A stretch of 32,560 nt of DNA from Candidatus Shapirobacteria bacterium (GCA_003542615.1 DPKG01000012.1:1-32560); one strand, 5' to 3'; positions 23,052 to 29,862 are shown, counted from the stretch's first letter. Notes: a model not told the origin generated them from the sequence alone. Numbers and translations are program-made.

Positions 23052-23102
23052 GGAAGGTCCGGGCGATTTTTTTATCTTTATTGATATGCGCCCGGGCCTT
23101 CC
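23052..23102 (+). terminator. Strong 3' hairpin of the 22669-23033 unit
   Basis: GGAAGGTCCGGGCG (23052-23065) pairs with CGCCCGGGCCTTCC (23089-23102), 14 bp with one T-G pair, around a 23-nt T-rich loop. There is no U-tract after it, so it may act as an mRNA 3' stabiliser rather than a simple terminator. Confidence 0.6.
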
Positions 23103-23120
23103 GAGAAAGACTTTTCAAAG

Positions 23121-23144
23121 ATCTCCCCCCCCCCAAAGGGGGAC
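23121..23144. repeat. C-rich/G-rich palindromic repeat, copy 2
   Basis: A run of ten C is followed by AAA and GGGGG, giving a CCCCC-AAA-GGGGG hairpin between genes. Confidence 0.45.
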
Positions 23145-23197
23145 AAGCACAAAAAAGAACAAGAAAAAAAGAAACACGGATTTATAAATTAAAACCC

Positions 23198-23241
23198 CCT
23201 GTATCCCCCTTGAAAATGGGGACAGGAATAATAATTTTTTT
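23198..23241 (+). terminator. Terminator-like hairpin before the 23248 ORF (repeat copy 3)
   Basis: CCTGT-AT-CCCC pairs with GGGG-ACAGG (23198-23208 with 23218-23226) and is followed after eight bases by T8. It lies just upstream of ATG 23248, so it either ends upstream transcription or attenuates this gene. The 214-bp gap 23034-23247 holds only this element and the two hairpins before it. Confidence 0.5.
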
Positions 23242-23247
23242 TAAATT

Positions 23248-23460
23248 ATGCCAGGAATAGGAATAGGAGAAAAATCAGAAATAAGTAAAATACCCGGATC
23301 GGTATTAAATAGGCCTTTTGAGAGAGGAGTGAAGCGAACCGTGGTAGATGGATTGAGAAGAAGAGAAAGGGTTCCGGATGGTAAAGGTAAAGGGGTTAAG
23401 ACCAAAGAAACACCTCAAGAGACGGTGGGGTGGCCGGATTTATTAGAAGATGAAGATTAA
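23248..23460 (+). CDS. Small basic protein, 70 aa
   Basis: The protein begins MPGIGIGEKSEISKIPGSVL and has a basic middle (RGVKRTVVDGLRRRERVPDG) and an acidic end. No cysteine, signal peptide or known domain. It is the first of four same-strand small ORFs of 70-75 residues, each with an A/T-only segment directly before the ATG and no Shine-Dalgarno. Function unknown. Confidence 0.58.
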   Translation: MPGIGIGEKSEISKIPGSVLNRPFERGVKRTVVDGLRRRERVPDGKGKGVKTKETPQETVGWPDLLEDED

Positions 23461-23484
23461 ATAAATTATAAATTTAAAATAAAT

Positions 23485-23712
23485 ATGGCAAAATTTAAAC
23501 CAGATTACGTACCAACAAGGGGAACAGGAGACGGATCGGGAAGTGATGATTGGAAAATTATTGAAGAATTAAGAGGTAGAGTGGGAAAAAAGCATTGGGG
23601 AGATTTACCAAAAGATTGTCAGACGGGGTGTTTGGGTAATTTAAGACAGTTAGTGGTGAGACAGAATGGGAGAAATGTTTTAGTAATTGCAGAAGGGAAA
23701 ACAGAGAAATAA
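23485..23712 (+). CDS. Small hypothetical protein, 75 aa
   Basis: The product begins MAKFKPDYVPTRGTGDGSGS, contains one C-x3-C pair (KDCQTGCLG) and ends with a strand-like stretch (QLVVRQNGRNVLVIAEGK). It follows the previous small ORF by 24 nt of A/T-rich sequence (TTTAAAATAAAT before the ATG). No family recognised. Confidence 0.58.
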   Translation: MAKFKPDYVPTRGTGDGSGSDDWKIIEELRGRVGKKHWGDLPKDCQTGCLGNLRQLVVRQNGRNVLVIAEGKTEK

Positions 23713-23721
23713 TGGTAAAAT
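23713..23721 (+). promoter_or_regulatory. Extended -10 promoter of the 23751 ORF
   Basis: TGG-TAAAAT begins right after the preceding stop codon and predicts +1 near 23728, giving a 23-nt A/T-rich leader. Confidence 0.45.
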
Positions 23722-23750
23722 AGAGATAGTTAATATTTTTTAAAATAAAA

Positions 23751-23969
23751 ATGTTTGAATTTGAAGAAAAAGATAAAAAACCAAAAAAAGTTAAACCGGT
23801 GGGAAAGACTCCCGGGCAAATTGTTGGACGAAGGTTAGGTGAGTTGGGGAAAAATGCACCTGGTGGTTTGCTAATTAGTGATGCCGGTATTCAAACGATG
23901 GTAGAGGAAGCAAGAGTTGAAACAAGTAGACGTAGGAAAGTAGTGCCAATAAGGCCAGAAGATTTCTAA
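23751..23969 (+). CDS. Small basic protein, 72 aa
   Basis: A Lys-rich start (MFEFEEKDKKPKKVKPVGK) is followed by TPGQIVGRRLGELGKNAPGG and a helical region ending in SRRRKVVPIRPEDF. No cysteine. The sequence before the ATG (TTTTTTAAAATAAAA) resembles that before 23485 and 23989. Function unknown; possibly nucleic-acid or membrane-surface binding given its charge. Confidence 0.58.
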   Translation: MFEFEEKDKKPKKVKPVGKTPGQIVGRRLGELGKNAPGGLLISDAGIQTMVEEARVETSRRRKVVPIRPEDF

Positions 23970-23988
23970 TATTAATTTTTTAAAAATT

Positions 23989-24210
23989 ATGGAAAAAAGG
24001 GGAGTAGAGAAATTTGTTGATAGGCGTGGTACATATAGAGTAATAAAACCTGATGGGACTTCGGAGATGGGGGTTGATCCAGAGACTTTGGAGATGTCGG
24101 AATTGACCAGAAAGTTGTCGGTTGCGGAAGTAGATAAGTTGAGAAAACTTGGATATAAATTGGAGAATAAAGATCCGAGAGTTGATACAGGACCGGGGAG
24201 TAATGATTAG
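23989..24210 (+). CDS. Small hypothetical protein, 73 aa
   Basis: The protein begins MEKRGVEKFVDRRGTYRVIK and has a short beta-like start, then a helical part (SELTRKLSVAEVDKLRKLGY). The sequence ahead of the ATG is again A/T-only (TTTTTTAAAAATT). It is the last gene before a full promoter at 24242. No family recognised. Confidence 0.58.
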   Translation: MEKRGVEKFVDRRGTYRVIKPDGTSEMGVDPETLEMSELTRKLSVAEVDKLRKLGYKLENKDPRVDTGPGSND

Positions 24211-24241
24211 AAAGTGATGTCTTATAAATAAAAATTATTGA

Positions 24242-24270
24242 TTGACATTTATATTTTGCTGATGTATAAA
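24242..24270 (+). promoter_or_regulatory. Consensus sigma-70 promoter of the 24277 leader/sRNA
   Basis: TTGACA (24242-24247), a 17-bp spacer and TATAAA (24265-24270) predict +1 at about 24277. The next gene start is 275 nt away. Confidence 0.75.
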
Positions 24271-24276
24271 TGGTCA

Positions 24277-24369
24277 TGTTGCAAAACTCCCGAGCAATCG
24301 GGAAAAAACAACTAAATGTGAGCCTTAAAAACTTTCGGTAAATTCGAAGGTATTTTGGGGCTTTTTTTT
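24277..24369 (+). ncRNA. Candidate sRNA or leader with complete terminator
   Basis: The RNA starts at a consensus promoter and would be about 93 nt. It has a 5' hairpin closed by GTTG/CAAC (24278-24281, 24309-24312) and TCCCGA/TCGGGA (24288-24293, 24298-24303), then a long terminator hairpin with T8. It is either an independent small RNA or the 5' part of a 275-nt leader of the 24552 gene that usually terminates early. No known family recognised. Confidence 0.6.
24321..24369 (+). terminator. Intrinsic terminator 1 in the leader of the 24552 gene
   Basis: AGCCTTAAAA (24321-24330) pairs with TTTTGGGGCT (24353-24362, two T-G pairs). An inner stem CTTTCG/CGAAGG extends it, and T8 follows (24362-24369). 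Confidence 0.75.
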
Positions 24370-24465
24370 GGTATATAGGGGAGACGTCTTAAAAATTGCT
24401 TTTTCGCACATCTCTTCTGGCACCTTAATAATTTGCGCCTATAAATAAAAAAAGTTCATTGATGA

Positions 24466-24546
24466 TCTCCTTTGGGAGACTCAACCTTGAGAGTATAAAA
24501 AGTTTTTATGTTTTGAAGGTTGGGTCTTTTTTGAAGAAAAAGGAGA
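24466..24546 (+). promoter_or_regulatory. Attenuator and Shine-Dalgarno-sequestering leader region
   Basis: Three alternative structures compete. TCTCC/GGAGA (24466-24479) and CTCAA/TTGAG (24480-24491) form small hairpins. GACTCAACCTT (24478-24488) pairs with AAGGTTGGGTC (24516-24526), 11 bp before T6, as terminator 2. TCTCCTTT (24466-24473) is also perfectly complementary to AAAGGAGA (24539-24546), which is the Shine-Dalgarno of the 24552 gene. The small hairpins therefore exclude both the terminator and the Shine-Dalgarno block. Confidence 0.68.
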
Positions 24547-24551
24547 AAAAA

Positions 24552-25547
24552 ATGGACGCCATAGTCCAAATGTTTCTTGACATACTAGGGGCGCTTTTGC
24601 AGCTCCTGAGTATGTTAGTAACCTTTGTTACCGGATTTGTAAGTGTACCCGGGGCAATAGGGTTATTGGTCGCCATGTTGGTGTTTTACGTAGCATGGCG
24701 GGAAACTAAAAACGCACTAGGAGCGGTAATATTGCTCGTGGTGTCGTTTTTAACTGTATATATCATATCGGCCTTTGTAGTTTGGCCTTTCCTCTTCGGG
24801 GGAAGTAGTGCCAGCTTAAAGAGCTGTTATGAGTCGGCTGGCTCGGATCAAGCCTCACTGGCAATTTGCCAGGGCATTGGTCAGAAGCCGGCTTCCCAGC
24901 TCCAGTCGGCGCCGCCTGTGGTATCACAGCCCCAGGGATTAGCGCCGACACAGGCCCCACAAGTGGTTCGACAGTTTCGGAAGGATGGTTTATCCATTCT
25001 CTCGAAAGCCTGGAATTTATTTCCAGGCGACTGGCCAAGCCAACTGGCTGGCCAGCTTGTCGGACCGGCTCAAATCCCAGTGGGAGTCAAGGCCTCACTT
25101 GTCTGTACAAATTGTCAACTGTTGACATCAAAAACAGATGAGAGATGGTCTTTAACTCTCACGGATACGAGTAGTGGTTCGGGAATGGTTCCGGTGACTC
25201 TAACAGTCAATGGATATTTCGCGAGGGAGTCGAAAGGCTTCAACGCGAATCCGTCGGGGAGCGAGTCGGTAGGGACTGGCAGTTGGGAGCAGATTTGCTC
25301 AACCTGTTATACCGATCTGATCGTACCGACCGCGACCCCCACGCCACCTCCAGCGGTGATTATCACCCCGCCGCCGGCAGCTGGAGCTGTGAGTTGGACT
25401 CCACAACTGTTTGCCCCGCAGAAGATCGTTGGGATTGGAACAGTTTGTGGAAAGGCTGTCGCTTCCAATGGGCAGCAACTGGGATGGATTCCCTGCTCAA
25501 ACGGGCAACCGGATTTGAGTTCGGGGAAGTACATCCCTTTACAATAG
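24552..25547 (+). CDS. Membrane protein with cysteine-bearing C-terminal domain
   Basis: ATG 24552 follows AAGGAG by six bases. The frame is open to 24459, but that part is the leader. The 331-residue protein has three hydrophobic helices in its first 85 residues, then a probably exported region with CxxC pairs (LVCTNCQLL, QICSTCYTD), further cysteines, and a Pro/Thr-rich linker (PTATPTPPPAVIITPPPAAG) before a compact end (GIGTVCGKAVASNGQQLGW). The cysteines could form disulfides. Codon use is balanced and richer in GC than flanking genes. It is probably an envelope component; no family recognised. A nested GC-rich hairpin follows. Confidence 0.78.
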   Translation: MDAIVQMFLDILGALLQLLSMLVTFVTGFVSVPGAIGLLVAMLVFYVAWRETKNALGAVILLVVSFLTVYIISAFVVWPFLFGGSSASLKSCYESAGSDQASLAICQGIGQKPASQLQSAPPVVSQPQGLAPTQAPQVVRQFRKDGLSILSKAWNLFPGDWPSQLAGQLVGPAQIPVGVKASLVCTNCQLLTSKTDERWSLTLTDTSSGSGMVPVTLTVNGYFARESKGFNANPSGSESVGTGSWEQICSTCYTDLIVPTATPTPPPAVIITPPPAAGAVSWTPQLFAPQKIVGIGTVCGKAVASNGQQLGWIPCSNGQPDLSSGKYIPLQ

Positions 25548-25560
25548 GCGCAGAATTTTC

Positions 25561-25636
25561 GCGCCTCCTAACGACCCAACCCCGCGCTCCGCCTCCCTTC
25601 GGGGGGCGGAGCACAAACGGGGGGATTAGGAGGCGC
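25561..25636 (+). other. Nested GC-rich hairpin after the 24552 gene
   Basis: Three coaxial stems: GCGCCTCCTAA/TTAGGAGGCGC (25561-25571, 25626-25636), CCCCG/CGGGG (25580-25584, 25618-25622), and GCTCCGCC.CC/GG.GGCGGAGC (25586-25612) capped by CCC-TTCG-GGG. It is not followed by a U-tract, so transcript protection or a recombination site are alternatives to termination. Confidence 0.65.
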
Positions 25637-25679
25637 AAGTATAAAATATATTAAGTTAAAAATTTAAATAGAATAAAAA

Positions 25680-26114
25680 ATGAGTTTTTTGGATAAATTA
25701 AAAGATATCCCGGGAGTTGGAACTCCGGCGCCGGGAGCAGGCGGACAAAGAGAGGCGGGGCCGATAAAACAGGCACTGGGTGACATTAGCCAGGATCTAC
25801 AAGTAAGAGCAGGAAATGCATTAATTGAAGGATACTATTCGGTAGTAAATCCACCAGAGAGGAAATCAAAAGTGAAGTTGAGTAAAGAGGAAAAATCAGA
25901 AAGAAAGAGGAAAAGAATAGATGCTATGAGGAAGGCGGGAGAGGTAGGGGTGGCAGGTTTGCATTTGGGAGCAGGGTTAATAAAAAGAGTGGTTAATGTG
26001 GCCAGAAAAAGTGATTTTAGCGTAAATAGATTGCCAAGCGGGGATAAAGAGGAAATAATTGATGGAGAGTTTAGAGATCTAGATGAAACTGAAGGAGGCA
26101 GGCAAAATGGCTAG
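25680..26114 (+). CDS. Hypothetical protein with basic central helix
   Basis: The 144-residue protein begins MSFLDKLKDIPGVGTPAPGA and has a Lys/Arg-rich central helix (KLSKEEKSERKRKRIDAMRK) and an amphipathic region (GVAGLHLGAGLIKRVVNVAR). A TAGAAT box five bases before the ATG suggests a leaderless start. It overlaps the next gene by 8 nt. AT-rich codon use, unlike its upstream neighbour. No family recognised. Confidence 0.68.
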   Translation: MSFLDKLKDIPGVGTPAPGAGGQREAGPIKQALGDISQDLQVRAGNALIEGYYSVVNPPERKSKVKLSKEEKSERKRKRIDAMRKAGEVGVAGLHLGAGLIKRVVNVARKSDFSVNRLPSGDKEEIIDGEFRDLDETEGGRQNG

Positions 26115-27666
26115 TTGGAAAGATACATTGGGAGTCAGTGGTAATGGAATTCCGGGTGTTACGAGACCGCTTGATAGTTCGGGTACGGGTAATGAGATGG
26201 TGGTATATGATGATGGGAATAATGGTCGAAGAAATGTTAATTCTCCGGGTTGTTTGGGCATTTTCAAAGCGCCTGTGGATTTGGCGGTAGTTGGGTTTAA
26301 GGCTTCGGTTGGAGGGGGGATGTTGTTGTTGGCTAGAGCTATGAGAATTGCAGATCCGACTATTGCCTTGGGACATGAAAGTAAAAAGAGGAAAAAGAGA
26401 CGGGAGAATCTGACATCTAGATTAGACGGGACAAAGAACTGGACTAGGGCAATAAGTAATACAGTTGAGAGTACGGAAATTATAAGAAAAAGTTCAGGTC
26501 GGGTAACTGCTTACGTAGCTAGGACTTTGGGTCCGGACAATATGGCGGTAATTGATAATACAATTATGGTGAATCAGCGAACTCCGGTTGATATTAAACC
26601 GGTTCAGCCTGATGAAATAAGTTTTGCCCAAAGACTTTTGGCGGCATCCGGTAGAGTCTCGGAAAAGCAGGTTATTGATCAAATTAATGCGGAGGCTTTG
26701 AGAAATTTGCATAAAGTTGGAGAATTGGCAGTTGATCAAATGGAAGCACAAAGACTTAGACAGTTAAGAGATAACGGTAATTTTGGAGTAACGAGAGTTA
26801 GCTGGTGGGAGGGATTGTTGGCAGCAGCCGGGGGCGCTACCGGCAGTACAGGGGAAGCGATTAACGGAGGATATAATGTTAGTGTAAATGGAGGGGTTTT
26901 GAATTTGAGAATTGGTCAAGGGGATGTAAATGCAATTGCTCCTGTTCCACAGGTTACGGTTGATCAAAAAATTCCCGGTATATATTCAGCAACCTTAGCA
27001 GTGGCGGACAAGGAGAGCCCAAGATTTGGTGAAAACATTTTTACTAGAATAATTCGAAAAATGGCAGGAACAGATGATGGAGTTAACATGCCATTAAAAC
27101 CGGGAGGGGTTATTTTGGGAATGACAGGTAGTCCGGAAAAGACAATGTTTCCGGCTTTACATGTAGATGTTCATGCTAGAAGAATAGCTGATGTTTCTCA
27201 AGCTGGTGAGAAATTGACAAGAAGGTTGGAGGAATTGAAGAAGGTTGAGGGCAATAGTCCAGAACAAATGGTGAGAATCTTGATTGATAAGGCGTTGGAA
27301 GGTGCACAGCGAATTCCACGTAGACCGGTGGTTTTGGAAATATTAGGAAAGATTTCACCTACTGATGAAGAAATTACCAAGCCTGTTGTGACAGAACCAA
27401 GGCCGGAAAATACTACCTTAAATAATCAGGCGCTTATTGAAAGACCAACTAAGAGAATTGAAAAACCCAGAAAACCGAGTCAGTTGGAATTGGATTTGGC
27501 AAAAGCGGGAATTAATGATTTAGATGTGAGAAGTGCAAAACTTTTAATTAAATTTAGAGCAAATTATGAAAAAAAATGGAAAGAGAAATTTGGAGAAAAA
27601 GAAGCGAAAAGACTAATGAGAAATATTAGTAGAAGAGCAAGGACAATTTTGGAATTGAAAAATTGA
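26107..27666 (+). CDS. Hypothetical protein, 519 aa
   Basis: ATG 26107 is preferred over the upstream in-frame ATG 26083 because AAGGAGG precedes it and the product then starts MASWKDTLGVSGNGIPGVTR, similar in style to the preceding protein. A hydrophobic stretch (VDLAVVGFKASVGGGMLLLA) lies at about 55-75. The middle is mixed alpha/beta, and the end is Lys/Arg-rich (RANYEKKWKEKFGEKEAKRL). No catalytic motif recognised. It is translationally linked to the 25680 gene and followed by a short terminator. A structural or cargo protein of the accessory system is possible but unproven. Confidence 0.7.
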   Translation: MASWKDTLGVSGNGIPGVTRPLDSSGTGNEMVVYDDGNNGRRNVNSPGCLGIFKAPVDLAVVGFKASVGGGMLLLARAMRIADPTIALGHESKKRKKRRENLTSRLDGTKNWTRAISNTVESTEIIRKSSGRVTAYVARTLGPDNMAVIDNTIMVNQRTPVDIKPVQPDEISFAQRLLAASGRVSEKQVIDQINAEALRNLHKVGELAVDQMEAQRLRQLRDNGNFGVTRVSWWEGLLAAAGGATGSTGEAINGGYNVSVNGGVLNLRIGQGDVNAIAPVPQVTVDQKIPGIYSATLAVADKESPRFGENIFTRIIRKMAGTDDGVNMPLKPGGVILGMTGSPEKTMFPALHVDVHARRIADVSQAGEKLTRRLEELKKVEGNSPEQMVRILIDKALEGAQRIPRRPVVLEILGKISPTDEEITKPVVTEPRPENTTLNNQALIERPTKRIEKPRKPSQLELDLAKAGINDLDVRSAKLLIKFRANYEKKWKEKFGEKEAKRLMRNISRRARTILELKN

Positions 27667-27701
27667 GTAATTGTTGATTTTATAGGATAAAAAATGTTAA
27701 A

Positions 27702-27720
27702 CTCCCTCGGAGATTTTTTT
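27702..27720 (+). terminator. Short intrinsic terminator
   Basis: CTCC-CTC-GGAG followed by A and T7, 36 nt after the stop of the 26107 gene. It could also be the first terminator in the leader of the next gene. Confidence 0.55.
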
Positions 27721-27783
27721 GGCAGATTTGCGCTGATTTAAATTTCCAAGCACTTTAACAACCAATCAAAAGATATTTATAGG

Positions 27784-27848
27784 CTTAGGTGATCCGAATT
27801 TGTAGTTATAAAAATTAGAGGGATAACTTTAAATTCGGGTCACTTAAG
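27784..27848 (+). promoter_or_regulatory. Long leader hairpin before the 27890 gene
   Basis: CTTAGGTGATCCGAATTT (27784-27801) pairs with AAATTCGGGTCACTTAAG (27831-27848) over 18 bp with two wobble pairs. An inner stem AGTTAT/ATAACT (27804-27809, 27823-27828) is also present. There is no U-tract, so it is not a terminator. Confidence 0.7.
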
Positions 27849-27866
27849 TGACACAAAAATGATGAA

Positions 27867-27888
27867 GTCGCCTTGAAAGGAGGCTGAC
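27867..27888 (+). promoter_or_regulatory. Shine-Dalgarno-sequestering hairpin
   Basis: GTC-GCCT pairs with AGGC-T-GAC and covers much of the AAAGGAGG ribosome binding site of the gene starting at 27890. Confidence 0.55.
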
Positions 27889-27889
27889 G

Positions 27890-29761
27890 ATGAAAAAGTT
27901 TTATAACTTAATAGTCGCCATCTTCCTGATGGCGACAGTGGTGGCGGCATTCCCGACCGGCTCGGCACGAGCTCAGGGAGGGGAACCTTTGCCCTCACCA
28001 CAACCCCCAAGTTTCAGGCCGACTTTGGAATTAAACATTCCGGGGTTGCCTGAAAGTTTTGCCCAGATTCGCCCCGTTGCAGGAGGGGTGATTACCGGGA
28101 AATACTATGAACCGTATTTGCAACACGGTTCAGAACCACACCATACTGGTGTGGATCTTGGAATTGCCTGTGGGTCTCCGGTGAATGCGGTGGCCGACGG
28201 ATGGGTAATTTTAAGCCGGGATGGTTGGAAAGATTATTCCGGTGGGATTGTAGCCGTTTACCACGGTTATGATCCAAACACAAAGTTACCATGGGTGACC
28301 TGGTACATTCATTTGGCTACCTTGAAAGTTGAGGTTGGTCAAAAGGTGGTATCGGGTCAAAAAATTGGGACGGTCGGGACTGCAGGAACCGGCTGTCATC
28401 TTCACTGGGCGGCAAGTAACAAGCTGCCTAGGGATTTCGCTGGTTGGTACGAACATGCCAGTGAGAGAAGAGATAAGCTGGGGTGGGTAGATCCATTAAG
28501 ACCACCTCAGTATTTGATTAAGGAGCCTCTGCCTCCGGAGGAAATAAAACCCGTAATCGGAGACGAGGAGGTTCCATCAACTGATCCGGGGGACAATTCT
28601 GATTCTAGTGTGGGCTTGATAGCCACATTGGATAAGATCGCGGATGCGATCAGAATTGTTCCGGGATTAAAAATATATGCCGAATTTTGGGACAAATATA
28701 AGCAGTATTTGCCCTGGGCTTTGGCTATACTGGTGGTTTTATTGGTATTGACGGTTTTCCGGCCATTTCTGGGATGGCTGGGAAAGACTCGTTGGGGTAG
28801 ACGCCGCGACCGAAAGAAAAAGCAATTTTTCTGGTTGTGGCTAGTGATCTTCACAATCTATCTGGTCCGAAAGGATCAGGGGTTGGAGGATTTGCTTCTC
28901 CTGGAAATGTTTAAATACGCTTTTGGTATTTGGGCATTTTTTACACTTTCAGGAGTACTTTATCGAATTTGGCGTCATTTTAATTACGATGCTGAAATCG
29001 AAAAAGTTCTGAAAGCAGGAGGAATGGATAGGTGGGAAGGGCTGAGAGAAGTTGTCCTCGCTCCGGTAATTTACGGAGTGTTGGTTCTAATTTTGGCCTG
29101 GATATTTGGGTATTTTTGGGGTGGCAGTCGAGTTGATGCCAGTGAACTCCCAATCCCAGTGTCCCCACCTGTGGAGGACCCGGTGGCTCCGTTGCCGGTA
29201 ATTCCTCCATCCTCTAGGGATCCGATCAGCTTTGATTGCAATTTCAATGCAATTAAAGCCGGGTTGGGTCCGGTAAAGGTGGGTTGTGATGAAAACAACC
29301 TACCGACATTTAAGATTCGCTGGTGGAATGGAAATTATTTTAATTTCCAAATTCCGCCAAGGGTCTGGAATGCTGCCGTGGGGGCGGGCAGTACTCCAGA
29401 GCAGATAATCGGGGTGATAGTTTTTGGCAGTGCCGAGAGCACTGGTTTTACCAACTATCAGTCCGAGAATGAGGCGGGGGCAATGGGAGTGTTCCAATTT
29501 TTACCCGGAACATTCAAGCACTGGGCCCCCGAGGGGTTTAAAGACCCTAAATACCGGACAGACACACCTATTGCGGCGATCGCAGTCCGCAATATGCAGG
29601 AAAACGGTATGAAACAAATTTATGCCATGAGGGATATGGCGAAATATGTTTCATGCTTCCAGGGAGGTGGCGGGTGTAACACCTGGAATCATCATCAAGC
29701 ACAGGCGGAATATGCCTGGAGGCTGACGGTGGCCCTGCGGGTGGCGGCCGGTATTAAATAG
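27890..29761 (+). CDS. Bifunctional cell-wall hydrolase: M23 endopeptidase plus lytic transglycosylase
   Basis: The 623-residue protein has a signal peptide (to about residue 28, SARAQG). Next is an M23/LytM domain (about 60-200) with zinc ligands in HHTGVDLG and the HLHW motif. A central part follows with several hydrophobic helices (about 268-290, 305-345 and 385-405) and RRRDRKKK between them. The C-terminal SLT domain has its likely catalytic glutamate in FGSAESTGFTNY, then GAMGVFQFLPGTF. It cuts both peptide and glycan bonds of peptidoglycan, like the wall-opening enzymes of Gram-positive type IV secretion (VirB1/PrgK-like). Composition is GC-richer than neighbours. Confidence 0.88.
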   Translation: MKKFYNLIVAIFLMATVVAAFPTGSARAQGGEPLPSPQPPSFRPTLELNIPGLPESFAQIRPVAGGVITGKYYEPYLQHGSEPHHTGVDLGIACGSPVNAVADGWVILSRDGWKDYSGGIVAVYHGYDPNTKLPWVTWYIHLATLKVEVGQKVVSGQKIGTVGTAGTGCHLHWAASNKLPRDFAGWYEHASERRDKLGWVDPLRPPQYLIKEPLPPEEIKPVIGDEEVPSTDPGDNSDSSVGLIATLDKIADAIRIVPGLKIYAEFWDKYKQYLPWALAILVVLLVLTVFRPFLGWLGKTRWGRRRDRKKKQFFWLWLVIFTIYLVRKDQGLEDLLLLEMFKYAFGIWAFFTLSGVLYRIWRHFNYDAEIEKVLKAGGMDRWEGLREVVLAPVIYGVLVLILAWIFGYFWGGSRVDASELPIPVSPPVEDPVAPLPVIPPSSRDPISFDCNFNAIKAGLGPVKVGCDENNLPTFKIRWWNGNYFNFQIPPRVWNAAVGAGSTPEQIIGVIVFGSAESTGFTNYQSENEAGAMGVFQFLPGTFKHWAPEGFKDPKYRTDTPIAAIAVRNMQENGMKQIYAMRDMAKYVSCFQGGGGCNTWNHHQAQAEYAWRLTVALRVAAGIK

Positions 29762-29777
29762 CGTGTAACAGTCCGAG

Positions 29778-29824
29778 AGGGTGTGGATTATAAATATCTT
29801 TTGTTGGTGGACACACCCTTTTTT
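29778..29824 (+). terminator. Intrinsic terminator of the 27890 gene
   Basis: AGGGTGTG (29778-29785) pairs with CACACCCT (29812-29819), with a T6 run at 29819-29824. Confidence 0.75.
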
Positions 29825-29837
29825 GGTTAATGCTTTA

Positions 29838-29862
29838 GGCCTCCCCGAATTTTGGGGAGGCC
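29838..29862 (+). other. Perfect GC-rich hairpin upstream of the rpsB promoter
   Basis: GGCCTCCCC-GAATTTT-GGGGAGGCC, a 9-bp stem, lies between the terminator and the rpsB -10. It may back up termination or be another palindromic repeat. Confidence 0.6.

Noticed and set aside
23039..23260. Open frame of 73 codons between 23039 and 23260
   Set aside because: It runs across the 14-bp hairpin and two palindromic repeats, has no start signal, and its composition follows the repeats rather than a protein.
25561..25636. Integron attC site
   Set aside because: An RYYYAAC-like heptamer (ACCCAAC) is present, but the matching GTTRRRY is absent at the other end and there is no integrase in the window.
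17837..29761. Complete conjugative element
   Set aside because: Only a VirD4/TraG-like ATPase and a wall hydrolase are seen; no relaxase, VirB4, integrase, attachment-site repeats or other mobility gene is in the window.
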